Shown: positions 19,104 to 28,409 of the stretch, piece after piece
Layout: the number at the start of each line of letters is the position of its first letter
Numbering within the stretch: position 1 is the first letter of the stretch
The notes under the pieces: model-generated
Database searches by the model: none
Told to the model about the DNA's origin: nothing
Seen by the model: the letters and a program-made list of their open reading frames with translations, nothing else
Origin: an uncultured Sulfurimonas sp.
GTDB taxonomy: Bacteria; Campylobacterota; Campylobacteria; Campylobacterales; Sulfurimonadaceae
Direction: 5' to 3'
DNA length: 64,000 nucleotides
Assembly (NCBI RefSeq): GCF_963662755.1
Contig: NZ_OY759725.1
Location: 1,377,781-1,441,780, forward strand
Translations under genes and position numbers: made by a program

Positions 19104-19191
19104 GGTTTTGTGTCCGAGCGGCCGATGGTGCATCCTTGGAAAGGATGTGTAGAGCAATCTACCGAGAGTTCGAATCTCTCCAAAACCACCA
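19104..19191 (+). tRNA. tRNA-Ser (GGA)
   Basis: This is a class II tRNA. The acceptor stem GGTTTTG (19104-19110) pairs with CAAAACC (19181-19187). The anticodon stem CATCC/GGATG holds loop TTGGAAA with GGA at 19138-19140. The long variable arm GTAGA-GCAA-TCTAC (19149-19162) marks Ser. The T arm is GAGAG-TTCGAAT-CTCTC (19164-19180). CCA is encoded (19189-19191). Position 73 reads A (19188), whereas bacterial tRNA-Ser usually has G73. Confidence 0.95.
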
Positions 19192-19253
19192 TAAATCAAA
19201 ATAAATTTTAATTCAAACTCATGGCTTTAATGTGGGTTGTTAGTTTTAACTGA

Positions 19254-19259
19254 TATAAT
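19254..19259 (+). promoter_or_regulatory. -10 box of the 147-residue membrane protein gene
   Basis: TATAAT, with start expected near 19266. An AAAAGG ribosome site precedes the ATG at 19295. Confidence 0.45.
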
Positions 19260-19294
19260 CTTTATAATAAAAAACTTATGAAAAGGTGTAAGTT

Positions 19295-19738
19295 ATGGAG
19301 ATAACATTACTTCTAAAATCTATTGTAGGCTTAGTTGTAATTTTAGCTATTTTAATATTTTTACTTTTTTTACCAACAAATAAAAAGAAAAAAAAAGCTG
19401 TAATTCAAAAAAATACTTCTACAAATAAAAAATCATCAAATACTGACCTAGAGTATCTCAGATCAATTATAAAAAAGAAAAAAACAACTACAAAAGAACT
19501 AAAAGAAGCCCTAGACTTGATTTTAAAACATCATGGAAAAGTGCATGAAAAACTTGGACTTAGAGCGCATCCAGACTTTGATGTATATATGGACATACTC
19601 TTTACAATATGCAGACATCCAAATACAAATAAAGACATAGTCATAAAGTTTGATAGAGAATTAGGAAGATTAAATCCTGAGTACAAACAAGAGATAGATG
19701 AGGCTATTACAAAAGGTCTAAACTCACGAAGAGTTTAG
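19295..19738 (+). CDS. Hypothetical single-span membrane protein
   Basis: A 147-residue protein with one N-terminal helix ([19 protein letters not shown]), then a Lys-rich stretch ([27 protein letters not shown]) and a helical cytoplasmic C-terminus ending [20 protein letters not shown]. The positive residues after the helix put the C-terminus in the cytoplasm. I do not recognise a domain. It has its own TATAAT promoter and meets the chemoreceptor gene tail to tail with a 4-bp overlap, so it is probably monocistronic. Confidence 0.7.
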   Translation: MEITLLLKSIVGLVVILAILIFLLFLPTNKKKKKAVIQKNTSTNKKSSNTDLEYLRSIIKKKKTTTKELKEALDLILKHHGKVHEKLGLRAHPDFDVYMDILFTICRHPNTNKDIVIKFDRELGRLNPEYKQEIDEAITKGLNSRRV

Positions 19739-20853
19739 AAGTGAGTTCTAGAAGCTTTTTCTTCTTTTAACATTTCATCCAATGTGTGCATAACTACTTT
19801 AGAAGCTTTTTGTGCATTTTCAAAATAAGTCATAACATTTTGGGCTTCTTGAGTACAAGTCCCATTTTTAACACAATCTACAGCTTTTTTAATGTTATCG
19901 TGAACCTCTTTATGTGGAGATGCTAATTTGGTATAACTCGATAGTTTACCAAACTTTTCTTTTCCAGTGCCATTTAGGTACCATTGTCCCAGTCTGCAAG
20001 TTACATCATCTGCAAATTCAGTATGAGTTTCAGAGTTAAACACGGTTTTGTAACCATCTGCTTTAAATAGTAAATGATCTAGTTTTACTAAAACTACAAA
20101 AATTTCATAAGTAATATCAACTGTTTGTTGTTCGATTTGTTTTGAAGCTAGAGTTAAAGATTCTGTTTTGTTATGAAATACTATCATTTGGTCATTTGCA
20201 CTTTGACTAAGTTCTTCCATAGACTTAGAATGTTCATGAACTTCTTGAGTATTTTGTTTTAAACTTTGTACAGTTATTTCAACTTCACTTGTAGCTTTTT
20301 GAGTGCGTTCTGCAAGTTTACGAACTTCATCAGCAACTACGGCAAAACCTCGTCCATGTTCACCTGCTCTTGCAGCTTCTATAGCGGCATTTAATGCAAG
20401 TAAATTTGTTTGGTCTGAAATATCTTTGATAAGACTTATGACATCAGAGATGCTTCCAACATTTTCATTGAGAGTATTTACTTGCTCAAAAGTACTTGCT
20501 ATATGTTCTAACAATGAATTCATTGTTCCAGTCATAGTATTAACATCAGTAGAACAAGCGTTCATTGCTGATTCATTATCACAGCTTTCATGCTCTATAT
20601 CTTCTAGTTCTGAAAGGTTATTTACAAGATTTGTTTGAATTTCTTTTAAATCATGCTCACAAGACTCAGTTAAACCTGTGGTTAAAGATCTTATGAGTTT
20701 ATTCATTATTTGATTTTCTAAATTGTTTTCTTGAGTTTTTTTAAGATTTTGAATCTCTTCTCTAGAATCTTCTAGTTCTTGTTTTAGGTCTTGTATTTCT
20801 TGCTCTTTTACTTGGAGCATTGCTTCAAGCTTCTTGTCATTCCCAAATAACAT
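19735..20853 (-). CDS. Soluble methyl-accepting chemotaxis protein with C-terminal CZB domain
   Basis: A 372-residue cytoplasmic chemoreceptor. It opens with a coiled coil (about 5-50). The signalling hairpin is about residues 120-220 ([38 protein letters not shown]). The C-terminal chemoreceptor zinc-binding (CZB) domain has [23 protein letters not shown] and [10 protein letters not shown], giving the His/Cys zinc set. No membrane span is present. CZB receptors in Helicobacter (TlpD) respond to oxidants such as HOCl; a similar cytoplasmic redox/zinc role is inferred. A 222-bp part of the signalling domain is nearly identical to the inverted paralogue at 23639-24751. Confidence 0.9.
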   Translation of the reverse strand: MLFGNDKKLEAMLQVKEQEIQDLKQELEDSREEIQNLKKTQENNLENQIMNKLIRSLTTGLTESCEHDLKEIQTNLVNNLSELEDIEHESCDNESAMNACSTDVNTMTGTMNSLLEHIASTFEQVNTLNENVGSISDVISLIKDISDQTNLLALNAAIEAARAGEHGRGFAVVADEVRKLAERTQKATSEVEITVQSLKQNTQEVHEHSKSMEELSQSANDQMIVFHNKTESLTLASKQIEQQTVDITYEIFVVLVKLDHLLFKADGYKTVFNSETHTEFADDVTCRLGQWYLNGTGKEKFGKLSSYTKLASPHKEVHDNIKKAVDCVKNGTCTQEAQNVMTYFENAQKASKVVMHTLDEMLKEEKASRTHF

Positions 20854-20910
20854 TATATAGCATCTCCAATATGGTGTTTTTAGGAGATATTATACGATTT
20901 AAATTATTAT

Positions 20911-20944
20911 ATAGGTATTAAAAAATCTTATTTTTGATACCTAT
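20911..20944 (-). terminator. Hairpin after lapD
   Basis: ATAGGTAT (20911-20918) pairs with ATACCTAT (20937-20944), and inner A and T runs extend the stem. It lies 14 bp beyond the 3' end of the lapG-lapD unit. The tract after it on the minus strand is only moderately T-rich, so efficiency is uncertain. Confidence 0.4.
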
Positions 20945-20957
20945 ATTTTTTATGAGA

Positions 20958-22883
20958 TTAAGCAAGCTCAATCATCTCTGTAGCTCTACCTTGAATGACA
21001 TGAATATCTTTTTCTTTAAGTTTGTTAAGAGTTTGCATATCCATAACACCAGCGGCAATTAGTGAGATGCCAACTGTATCAGTTATAAGTCTTAAAGCTG
21101 AGAGTGCTTGATCGCTTTGACTTAAGAAATAACTAGTCTCGCCTTTGATGTAAACAGGTCTTAAATCTTGTAAGTATTGATAATCAACACTCTCTCCAAT
21201 AAACTCAAATACACCCATGTCAATATTGTATTTTTCAAATAAAATTTTATACTCTTTGATGAGAGCAGAGTTTTGACTAACTAGCTTATCTGGCATCTCG
21301 ATAATAAGTTTAAATGGAAGCTTAGATGCGTAGATGCTAAATAATCTATGCATTTTTTCATAAGTATCTACATTAGTTAAGTAGTCAAAAGGAAGTCTAA
21401 GTGAACATACAGAACCTTTTAGTTTCATATCTGGAGTTTTAAACATCATCTCAAGAACATTATTATATATCTGAAAGCTAAGTCCTGCTTGATTTGCAGG
21501 AGCCATAAATTGACCATAATAGTAAGTTGTTTCTTTATCTACTTTAAGAGTAAGACTAAGAACATTGTGTGCTATTTTTTTCATTTTAGCATCTACGGCT
21601 GTCCATGAAACAAAGTTAAAATTATTTTTTGCAATAGCATCATTTATAATCTTTCTCCAAGCTTCTTTTCCCATAACTTCAGTCGTAGTTTCGGCTTTTG
21701 CTATATGAATGTTGTTGTCGTTAAACTTAGCTTGTGCTAATGCATTGTCAGATTGTGAAAGAAGTTGTCCTATATTTTCTTTATAGCTATATTCATATAA
21801 ACCAAGAGATATAAATGTTTGTGAAGAATCAAGTTTTGAAGCTTCTATAAGCTCTTTTGTTGATTTATAGATGCCCTTAGCTAAAGAGATGCCATTTGTT
21901 TGTGAACACTCTGGAAGTAAAATAGAAAATTCTGTACCATTCATTCTTGCAACTATAGAGTTCTCAAAGTTTTTAGCATGTCCGCTAAAAATATTTGCAA
22001 TATTTATAAAGAGTTCATCAACCTCTCTATGTCCGATTTTTTCATTTGCTTCAATTACACCACTTAGTGCAATCATCATATTTATACCGCCTTTAGAGGT
22101 AGCATCTACTTTTAGGTACTCTGGAAGTTTATCTATAAGATATTTACGATTTCTAAGTTTTGTTGCTTTATCAATATACTCAAGTTCTTTTTGACGTTTA
22201 AGCTCTTCATTTCCTTTGTCAAACATAGCTTTAACTTTTGAAACCATGTTGTTCATTCCTAAAACAACATCTTTAAACTCTTTTGTATAAGGTATTTTAT
22301 CTTGAATAATAAACTCATTTCTTATAACAGCTTCGGCTTGTTTTTGAACACCTTTTAAAGGTTTTAATATAACAGCTAAAAGCAGATTTAAAAGTATAAG
22401 ACCAACAACTGCAATAACTCCAAAAGAAGCTAAAAGATTTATAAGAATGGAGTAGAGTTGCTTATATGCATAAGTCTCGTCGCTTTGAACATTTAGTATC
22501 CCAACTTGACTCCAACCTGCAGACACATTTGCATAAGCAATAGGAGCGTTTATAACAATAGCTTTTAAAAACCACTCTGGAACTTCTACTATATCACTCT
22601 CAAGTTTTCTATCATAAATCACTTCATCATCAACATCTAAAAGCGAAATATGGCGATAATTGCCACTATCAAAGTTAGCATTAATCATGGTTGACATCAT
22701 TGAGATATCACCATTTGCACTACCTAAGGACAAGCTGAGTGAAGTAGCAGTGTTCTTAGCATCTTCGTAGAGCCTATCTTGCACAGCTTGGTTCGCACTT
22801 TTGAAGTTTAGTGTTAAAACTGTAGCTAAGATTATAAGTAAAAATATAGATATCATAATTGCGATTTGTCTAAAGAGTGTCAT
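20958..22883 (-). CDS. lapD: LapD-like c-di-GMP receptor (degenerate GGDEF-EAL)
   Basis: A 641-residue inner-membrane protein with two spans flanking a periplasmic LapD/MoxY-type domain (about 30-150; WSQVGILNVQSDETYAYKQL). HAMP-like, GGDEF and EAL domains follow. Both output motifs are lost: RMNGTEF replaces GGDEF, and the EAL position reads SWTAVDA. This is the pattern of LapD, which binds c-di-GMP without metabolising it and sequesters the periplasmic protease LapG. The overlap by 4 bp (ATGA) with a LapG-like gene confirms the assignment. The system would control proteolytic release of a surface adhesin according to c-di-GMP level. Confidence 0.88.
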   Translation of the reverse strand: MTLFRQIAIMISIFLLIILATVLTLNFKSANQAVQDRLYEDAKNTATSLSLSLGSANGDISMMSTMINANFDSGNYRHISLLDVDDEVIYDRKLESDIVEVPEWFLKAIVINAPIAYANVSAGWSQVGILNVQSDETYAYKQLYSILINLLASFGVIAVVGLILLNLLLAVILKPLKGVQKQAEAVIRNEFIIQDKIPYTKEFKDVVLGMNNMVSKVKAMFDKGNEELKRQKELEYIDKATKLRNRKYLIDKLPEYLKVDATSKGGINMMIALSGVIEANEKIGHREVDELFINIANIFSGHAKNFENSIVARMNGTEFSILLPECSQTNGISLAKGIYKSTKELIEASKLDSSQTFISLGLYEYSYKENIGQLLSQSDNALAQAKFNDNNIHIAKAETTTEVMGKEAWRKIINDAIAKNNFNFVSWTAVDAKMKKIAHNVLSLTLKVDKETTYYYGQFMAPANQAGLSFQIYNNVLEMMFKTPDMKLKGSVCSLRLPFDYLTNVDTYEKMHRLFSIYASKLPFKLIIEMPDKLVSQNSALIKEYKILFEKYNIDMGVFEFIGESVDYQYLQDLRPVYIKGETSYFLSQSDQALSALRLITDTVGISLIAAGVMDMQTLNKLKEKDIHVIQGRATEMIELA

Positions 22884-23527
22884 ATTTTTTTCCTTTGAAT
22901 ATTAAGTATTAACTCATCCCATTTTTTGTGAGCTTTTTCGTTTTTTATCTTTTTCCCAGCCCCTGTTTTTCCAGCTTTATAAAGACTTTCTCCATTGAAA
23001 TTATAAACAGGAGTTAAATCGTTTCTTTTTGAAGCTGGAAAAATTTTATGGTTATTGTTATCCAAAATAAGTGGTTCACTTCTTGGTGTTTCAAAGTATG
23101 TAAGAACCATATGACCACCTTGAAATTGACTAGAACGAACATAAGTGAAGAAGAGTTTTTTTGCATCAACATTTAGATATATAAGAGCAAAATATTTAGA
23201 TATAACATAATCTTCGCAGTCACCCATATCTTTACCTAAAAACTCCCATGGTGTCGCCCAATAGTCCCTTTTACCATATACAGTCATATCAGATTTATAT
23301 TTAACAGCGTTAAAAAAAGTATTTACTTTATTTAGTTTTGTAAGGTCATCTGCATCTTTAAGTGAATCAAGAGTTTTTTGAAGATAAAAAAATCTTTTCT
23401 TTGCATATATTTGGTATTTTTGAGCTATTTGTTCTACTAACTCTTCGTCCGCATATGGCTGTGCAAATGTGTAAGATACATTGACAAACACTAACAATAT
23501 AAAAAAAAGTATCTTGAAATTACTCAT
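22880..23527 (-). CDS. lapG: LapG-like periplasmic cysteine protease
   Basis: A bacterial transglutaminase-like cysteine protease. Catalytic residues are visible: Cys in MGDCEDYVISKYFAL, His in QGGHMVLTYF and Asp in LILDNNNHK. Starting at 23527 gives a clean signal peptide (MSNFKILFFILLVFVNVSYT), and the protein is 215 residues. A longer frame begins at 23569, but a TATAAT lies inside it, so the shorter start is preferred. In Pseudomonas LapG cleaves the adhesin LapA near its N-terminus when LapD releases it at low c-di-GMP. No LapA-like giant adhesin lies in this window. Confidence 0.88.
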   Translation of the reverse strand: MSNFKILFFILLVFVNVSYTFAQPYADEELVEQIAQKYQIYAKKRFFYLQKTLDSLKDADDLTKLNKVNTFFNAVKYKSDMTVYGKRDYWATPWEFLGKDMGDCEDYVISKYFALIYLNVDAKKLFFTYVRSSQFQGGHMVLTYFETPRSEPLILDNNNHKIFPASKRNDLTPVYNFNGESLYKAGKTGAGKKIKNEKAHKKWDELILNIQRKKI

Positions 23528-23533
23528 GCAATT

Positions 23534-23539
23534 ATTATA
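23534..23539 (-). promoter_or_regulatory. -10 box directly before lapG
   Basis: On the minus strand TATAAT is followed by 6 nt and then the ATG at 23527, with no ribosome site. Transcription would begin at the start codon. Confidence 0.45.
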
Positions 23540-23601
23540 TCTAAAGTAATCTGACACAAATCTAAGCATATTAAAGTATGATAATTTAAGATTATGTATT
23601 A

Positions 23602-23607
23602 TATAAT
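23602..23607 (+). promoter_or_regulatory. -10 box of the CZB chemoreceptor at 23639
   Basis: TATAAT, with a start expected near 23614. It is followed by AAAAAGG (23625-23631) and the ATG at 23639. Confidence 0.5.
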
Positions 23608-23638
23608 CAAAAATGTGATTTTACAAAAAGGTTTAAAA

Positions 23639-24751
23639 ATGTTTTTTGGTAAAAATAAAGAAATTTCGTTGTCAATAGCAGAGAAAGATAAGTACATAAA
23701 AACTTTAGAAGCAAAGGTAGAGTCTTTGAGTTTTGAAGTAGAAGAATTAAAAAAAGAGAAATCTAATTTTGCTGATAATAAGATAATGGCTGATTTAACT
23801 AAGTCCCTTACCAATGGTCTTATTGATGGTTGTGATGAAGATTTAGTAAACATAAGAGGCGACTTAGAAGAGAATCTAAGAACCCTAGAATTAGTAGATT
23901 CAAATGAAGATAAAAATAAGAAATTTACTCTAAAAGTTAATGTAGAATTAGAAAAACTACAACTTACATCAGATGAGCTCTTAGGGCATATTACAAGTAC
24001 ATTTGACCAAGTAAATATACTAAATGAAAATGTTGGAAATATCTCTGAAGTTATCAATCTTATCAAAGATATTTCAGACCAAACAAATTTACTTGCATTA
24101 AATGCTGCTATAGAAGCTGCAAGAGCAGGTGAACATGGACGAGGTTTTGCCGTAGTTGCTGATGAAGTTCGTAAACTTGCAGAACGCACTCAAAAAGCTA
24201 CAAGTGAAGTTGAAATAACTGTACAAAGTTTAAAACAAAATACTCAAGAAGTTCATGAACACTCTAAGTCTATGGAAGAATTATCTCAAAGTTCAATAGA
24301 AACTATGGAGATATTTAGTACTGAGATGTATGCACTGGCTGATAATGCTTCTGCTATAGAACAAGAGAGTAAAGACATAGGAAGTTCTATATTTATTATT
24401 CTTAGTAAATTAGATCATCTTATTTTTAAAGCAAATGGATATAAGACTGTATTTAGAGGTGAGATCTCTAATGATTTTAAAAATGATACAGAGTGTCGTT
24501 TAGGTCAGTGGTACTTTGTTGGAAAAGGAAAAGAAAACTTTAGTACTTGCTCTAGTTACTCTAAATTAGCAACTCCACATAAAGAAGTTCATGAAAATAT
24601 TCAAAAAGCTGTAGAGTGTGTAAAAAAAGGAAGTTGTACTAAAGAGAGTGAAAATGTTATGACATTTTTCAAAAAAGCAGAAGAATCTTCTAAAAAAATA
24701 CTCACAATTCTTAGCTCAATGCTAATAGAGGAAAAAGCAAATAGACATTAG
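23639..24751 (+). CDS. Soluble methyl-accepting chemotaxis protein with C-terminal CZB domain
   Basis: A 370-residue paralogue of the receptor at 19735-20853, oppositely oriented, with the same plan. It has an N-terminal coiled coil ([20 protein letters not shown]), the MCP hairpin ([20 protein letters not shown]) and a CZB domain ([37 protein letters not shown]). The start at 23639 is chosen for its AAAAAGG ribosome site at 7 nt and the MFFGKN beginning that matches the paralogue's MLFGND. There is no membrane span. The signalling domain shares 220 of 222 bp with its paralogue, while flanking parts diverge, which suggests gene conversion rather than recent whole-gene duplication. Confidence 0.9.
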   Translation: MFFGKNKEISLSIAEKDKYIKTLEAKVESLSFEVEELKKEKSNFADNKIMADLTKSLTNGLIDGCDEDLVNIRGDLEENLRTLELVDSNEDKNKKFTLKVNVELEKLQLTSDELLGHITSTFDQVNILNENVGNISEVINLIKDISDQTNLLALNAAIEAARAGEHGRGFAVVADEVRKLAERTQKATSEVEITVQSLKQNTQEVHEHSKSMEELSQSSIETMEIFSTEMYALADNASAIEQESKDIGSSIFIILSKLDHLIFKANGYKTVFRGEISNDFKNDTECRLGQWYFVGKGKENFSTCSSYSKLATPHKEVHENIQKAVECVKKGSCTKESENVMTFFKKAEESSKKILTILSSMLIEEKANRH

Positions 24752-26247
24752 TTTTGTCTTTTGTTAAATCCTGCTGTTCCACTCTTTGCATCTATGCTAA
24801 AGTTTTTACTAAAAGGCTTTAAATAGACTGGAATAGCTCTGCCTTTTAATTTCATCATATCTTCTAACATCGCAGATGCTACTAACTCAGGCTCTATATT
24901 TTTCACTTTGCATAAGTATAAAAACAGAAGTTCACCAAGTCTTTGAAGAGAGATTTTCCATGTAGAATCCGTTTGCGTATAGATCCAAGCACTAAAAGCG
25001 TAAAAGTTTTTAAAAACTTCTGTTGAGTCTTTCCAAATTAGAGATACACTACTTTTAAAGTTACCACTATTGTAAGTTAAGTCCCAAAACCTTGAAAATC
25101 TTTTCATGATTTGAATATCATTAAAACTAAGCTGAGAATTTTTTAGTATATCATAAGGTGGAACATCGCTATAAACCATTTTATGTTCTATATCATGGCG
25201 ATTTATAAAAGTTCCAGAGAGTTTTTTTAAGATGCCTATTTGTATCTCACAACTACTCAAGCTAACAAGTTCATCCAAGTTAGCTCCAAAACTTTCTATT
25301 GATTCACCAGGAAGCCCAACAATTAAATCTAGATGAATATGTGCATTAGTTTCATTTTCCAAAAATAGTATATTTTCTTTTATTTTTTCTAGTTTTAGTT
25401 GTCTTGAGATATTATTTGCTATTTCTGGGTTTAAAGTCTGGATGCCAATCTCAAGCTGTAAAGCTCCATCTTTAAATTGTTTAATTTTATCTTTTATAGA
25501 TGCAGGAAAGTGATCAGGAATAACCTCAAAATGTGCAAAATAAGGAGGCTCTTTTGCTAAAAAGAAGTCTAGAATTTTATTTGCAGTTAATATGTTTAGA
25601 TTGAAGGTTCTATCTACAAATTTAAAGTTTCTAGCACCTCTTTGCCATAACTTTTCAAACTCCAATAAAACAGCGTCTAGATTAAAGGCTCTTACTTTTT
25701 CATCCATGGAAGATAGACAAAATTCACACTCAAAAGGACAGCCTCTCGAGACTTCTACATAAAGATAGCGATTTTTTATATCATCATCTGTGTAGTATTC
25801 ATAAGGAAGGGCAATCTCTTTTAAAGATGGAAGAGACATCTTTATGATTTTGTTTTCTATAGGATTATTATTTATTATATCTTTACAAAGATTGTAAAAT
25901 GCAATATCTCCTTCGCCTTGAATTATAAAGTCAGCTTCATCAAAATTAACTCTAAAAGGTTCGTGTGTAACTTCAGGACCTCCAAGTATCACTTTAGTAT
26001 CTGGAGAAATTTTTTTAATGAGATGTAGTAGTTCTTTTACTTGAGTAGCATTCCATATATAGACACCTATACCTACTATTTTTGGCGAGTGCATAAGTAT
26101 CTTTTCTGCTATAGTTTGAATAGCATCGTTTATGCTAAACTCCATAATGCTGGCATCTCTTTGAAGTTCTTTAAGGTTTGCATAAAGATATCTAAGACCA
26201 ATTGAGCTGTGCGTGTATCTTGAGTTTAGGGTTGTTAAAATTATCAT
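24748..26247 (-). CDS. B12-binding radical SAM protein (DUF4080 type)
   Basis: A 499-residue protein with an N-terminal cobalamin-binding Rossmann domain ([32 protein letters not shown]). A radical SAM core follows with the cluster motif [11 protein letters not shown] (near residue 170) and a helical C-terminal region of the DUF4080 kind. This class-B type of enzyme uses a [4Fe-4S] cluster, SAM and often cobalamin for methyl transfer or related chemistry; the substrate is unknown. It overlaps the chemoreceptor tail to tail by 4 bp. The window's cobamide genes could supply its cofactor. A long hairpin sits 34-69 bp upstream of its start. Confidence 0.8.
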   Translation of the reverse strand: MIILTTLNSRYTHSSIGLRYLYANLKELQRDASIMEFSINDAIQTIAEKILMHSPKIVGIGVYIWNATQVKELLHLIKKISPDTKVILGGPEVTHEPFRVNFDEADFIIQGEGDIAFYNLCKDIINNNPIENKIIKMSLPSLKEIALPYEYYTDDDIKNRYLYVEVSRGCPFECEFCLSSMDEKVRAFNLDAVLLEFEKLWQRGARNFKFVDRTFNLNILTANKILDFFLAKEPPYFAHFEVIPDHFPASIKDKIKQFKDGALQLEIGIQTLNPEIANNISRQLKLEKIKENILFLENETNAHIHLDLIVGLPGESIESFGANLDELVSLSSCEIQIGILKKLSGTFINRHDIEHKMVYSDVPPYDILKNSQLSFNDIQIMKRFSRFWDLTYNSGNFKSSVSLIWKDSTEVFKNFYAFSAWIYTQTDSTWKISLQRLGELLFLYLCKVKNIEPELVASAMLEDMMKLKGRAIPVYLKPFSKNFSIDAKSGTAGFNKRQN

Positions 26248-26280
26248 TTTAGAATTTTATCATAAAGGTAGAGGATAAAG

Positions 26281-26316
26281 CAGACTAAGCAAAAAAAGGG
26301 GAAGTAACTTAGTCTG
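26281..26316 (-). ncRNA. Long hairpin with C/U-rich loop, possible small RNA or leader element
   Basis: CAGACTAAG (26281-26289) and CTTAGTCTG (26308-26316) pair perfectly over 9 bp. Read on the minus strand the loop is C/U-rich (TTACTTCCCC then seven T). A second C/U tract (TTTCCCCCC) and a small ACACA/TGTGT hairpin lie at 26356-26379. Minus-strand TATAAT boxes at 26383-26388 and 26392-26397 could start a transcript of about 95 nt. There is no poly-U after the hairpin, so it could equally be the leader of the radical SAM gene. Confidence 0.35.
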
Positions 26317-26423
26317 TTTAAAAAATCTATAGGAGTTTATTGTCTCGCTCGTGAAAGGGGGGAAACACAATTGAGATGTGTAATTATAATTATTATAAGT
26401 TAATATAAAGTAAATATACCCTT

Positions 26424-27860
26424 TTAATTAGAAATATTAAATTCTTCAATCATATTGTCAAGTTTAATATAAAGTTCTTTAGATGCATTTTCCATATTAG
26501 TAAAGTTTTTAATAATAACTTTTGGATTATCATATTTTAGAGTTGAATCATTTTTTACAAATTCTAAATTTGCAAATACGGAGTCATGAACAAGAGCATG
26601 GGGTGCATCCATCTCTTTAAATGATTTAGTTTTACCAAATCTTTCTTGACCTACACCTAAGTACCATTTGCCCATACGACAACTTCTATGATCTGCAAAT
26701 TCTCTATTTTTGTTTGATTCAAGTACGGTTGAGTAAGCGTTTGACTTAAAGATAATATGATCAACTTTTACTAAAGTAGTAAATAAACGATTTTGAATTT
26801 GAATTGCTTCGCTTGATGAGTTTTCAGCTAAAGAGTTAAGTTCTGTAAAAGTAGCTTCAAAAGCGTGAATTACATCGGTAGATTTTTGTGCTATCTCTGA
26901 AATATTATCAGAATTAGTTCTCATATCATTTGCATCTTGTTGAAGTGTTGAGATGTTTATCTCTATCTCATTTGTAGCTTTTTGAGTACGTTCTGCAAGT
27001 TTACGAACTTCATCAGCAACTACAGCAAAACCACGTCCATGCGCACCTGCACGAGCAGCTTCAATGGCTGCGTTTAGTGCAAGTAGATTTGTTTGGTCTG
27101 CAATATCTTTGATAAGATTAACAACCTCAGAAATCTCTCTTGAGCGATTTTCTAAACTAATAATACCTTCATGGCTTGATGAGATAAGCTCTAATAAACT
27201 ACTTAATCTAGAACCAATTTCTACGACGCTTTGTAAGCTTTTAGACGATTCATCTGCTGTTTTTTGAGAAACATTAACAATTGTAGCAGCATTTTTTTGT
27301 GTTAAATTGATGTCTTCTTGGATTACTGTAAGCCCAGAACTAACACCACCACCAAGAGTGCTTAAACTTTGAGAGAGTTCACCTCTTATTTTTGTTTCAT
27401 AACCACTTGCAATAGATGAAATGGCACTATTCAAACTTTTAGAAGTGTTACGAAAAATTCCATGAAGTCCAGCTGGGTAAGTTTTTCTATAAGTATTTCC
27501 TACTGCAGCATTTTCTATTGTTGTCTCCGTGTCTCTCATAAAAGCTTCTAATTGATCTAAGAGATCATTTAGAGCCCATGCACGTTTTGAAAGGTCTGTA
27601 TTATCATCTGGTATATTAGTTACACGATCTTCAAGATTACCTGAAGCCGAATTCATAATAACTCTAAACATTGATTTAGATAGTTCTGATTCAGAGTTTT
27701 TAAGCTCTCCTGCTGGAACAAAAAGTGAAACTATTAGTAAGGCGACTATAACTCCGCCTAATATATAGTTTGAGCCAATAAGACTAAATATTGCAACACC
27801 AACTAGTGTAACAAAAAGTACTAAAGCTTGATTATTCTTGAATAGAGATAATAAATTCAT
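26424..27860 (-). CDS. Membrane chemoreceptor with CZB domain (CetA-like)
   Basis: A 478-residue receptor with two close N-terminal spans ([39 protein letters not shown]) and no periplasmic domain. A linker follows, then the MCP signalling hairpin ([20 protein letters not shown]) and a C-terminal CZB domain ([37 protein letters not shown]). Lack of a periplasmic domain plus the adjacent stand-alone PAS protein is the layout of CetA/CetB, the split Aer energy-taxis system of Campylobacter jejuni. It overlaps the PAS gene by 29 bp and has AAGGAG before its ATG. The extra CZB domain could add zinc/oxidant sensing. Confidence 0.85.
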   Translation of the reverse strand: MNLLSLFKNNQALVLFVTLVGVAIFSLIGSNYILGGVIVALLIVSLFVPAGELKNSESELSKSMFRVIMNSASGNLEDRVTNIPDDNTDLSKRAWALNDLLDQLEAFMRDTETTIENAAVGNTYRKTYPAGLHGIFRNTSKSLNSAISSIASGYETKIRGELSQSLSTLGGGVSSGLTVIQEDINLTQKNAATIVNVSQKTADESSKSLQSVVEIGSRLSSLLELISSSHEGIISLENRSREISEVVNLIKDIADQTNLLALNAAIEAARAGAHGRGFAVVADEVRKLAERTQKATNEIEINISTLQQDANDMRTNSDNISEIAQKSTDVIHAFEATFTELNSLAENSSSEAIQIQNRLFTTLVKVDHIIFKSNAYSTVLESNKNREFADHRSCRMGKWYLGVGQERFGKTKSFKEMDAPHALVHDSVFANLEFVKNDSTLKYDNPKVIIKNFTNMENASKELYIKLDNMIEEFNISN

Positions 27861-28317
27861 TGTAACTAGCTCCTTTTTCTTTTAATATGTCAGTTAAAAT
27901 TTTAAATGAAGCATCTACTCCACTGTTTTTTTCAACTTCTAGCATCTTTTTATATAGAGGTATAATAATATCAAGAGCTTTAGGGTTTGGTCTTCGTCTA
28001 ACAGAGTAGTAACCGATAATATTCCCATTGGTATCTAGGGAGGCAGTAATATTTGCATATACCCAATATCCGTTATTGTCTTTTGTTTTATTTAGTACAT
28101 AAGCAAAGACTTCTTCTTTTTTTTCGATAGTATTCCAGAGATAACGAAAAACAGCTTTTGGCATATCTTGATGACGAATAATGTTGTGAGGTTTTCCTAA
28201 AAGTTCTGCCTCAGAATATCCAGCCATTTCCATAAATATCTTGTTTGTGTATGTTATGCGACCTTTTAAGTCTGTTTTGGAGACGATAAAATCATCTTCT
28301 TTCATTTCTTTTAACAT
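27832..28317 (-). CDS. Stand-alone PAS protein (CetB-like, Aer-type)
   Basis: A 161-residue cytoplasmic PAS protein. The sequence [20 protein letters not shown], then [19 protein letters not shown] and [12 protein letters not shown], is the Aer/CetB FAD-binding PAS pattern. A short helical tail follows. It would sense electron-transport or redox state and signal through the membrane receptor encoded by the overlapping downstream gene. The ATG at 28317 is preceded by GGGGAG. The divergent MFS gene starts 92 bp away, and promoters for both lie between them. Confidence 0.85.
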   Translation of the reverse strand: MLKEMKEDDFIVSKTDLKGRITYTNKIFMEMAGYSEAELLGKPHNIIRHQDMPKAVFRYLWNTIEKKEEVFAYVLNKTKDNNGYWVYANITASLDTNGNIIGYYSVRRRPNPKALDIIIPLYKKMLEVEKNSGVDASFKILTDILKEKGASYNEFIISIQE

Positions 28318-28372
28318 GAAATGTCTCCCCTTTATGTTTTTTTGTAGAATGGATTATATCATATATGTCTGC

Positions 28373-28378
28373 TATAAT
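28373..28378 (+). promoter_or_regulatory. -10 box of the MFS gene
   Basis: TATAAT in the divergent gap, followed by the AAGGAG ribosome site at 28393-28398 and the ATG at 28410. Confidence 0.5.
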
Positions 28379-28409
28379 TCTTGAGTTATTACAAGGAGTT
28401 ATAGTTTAG

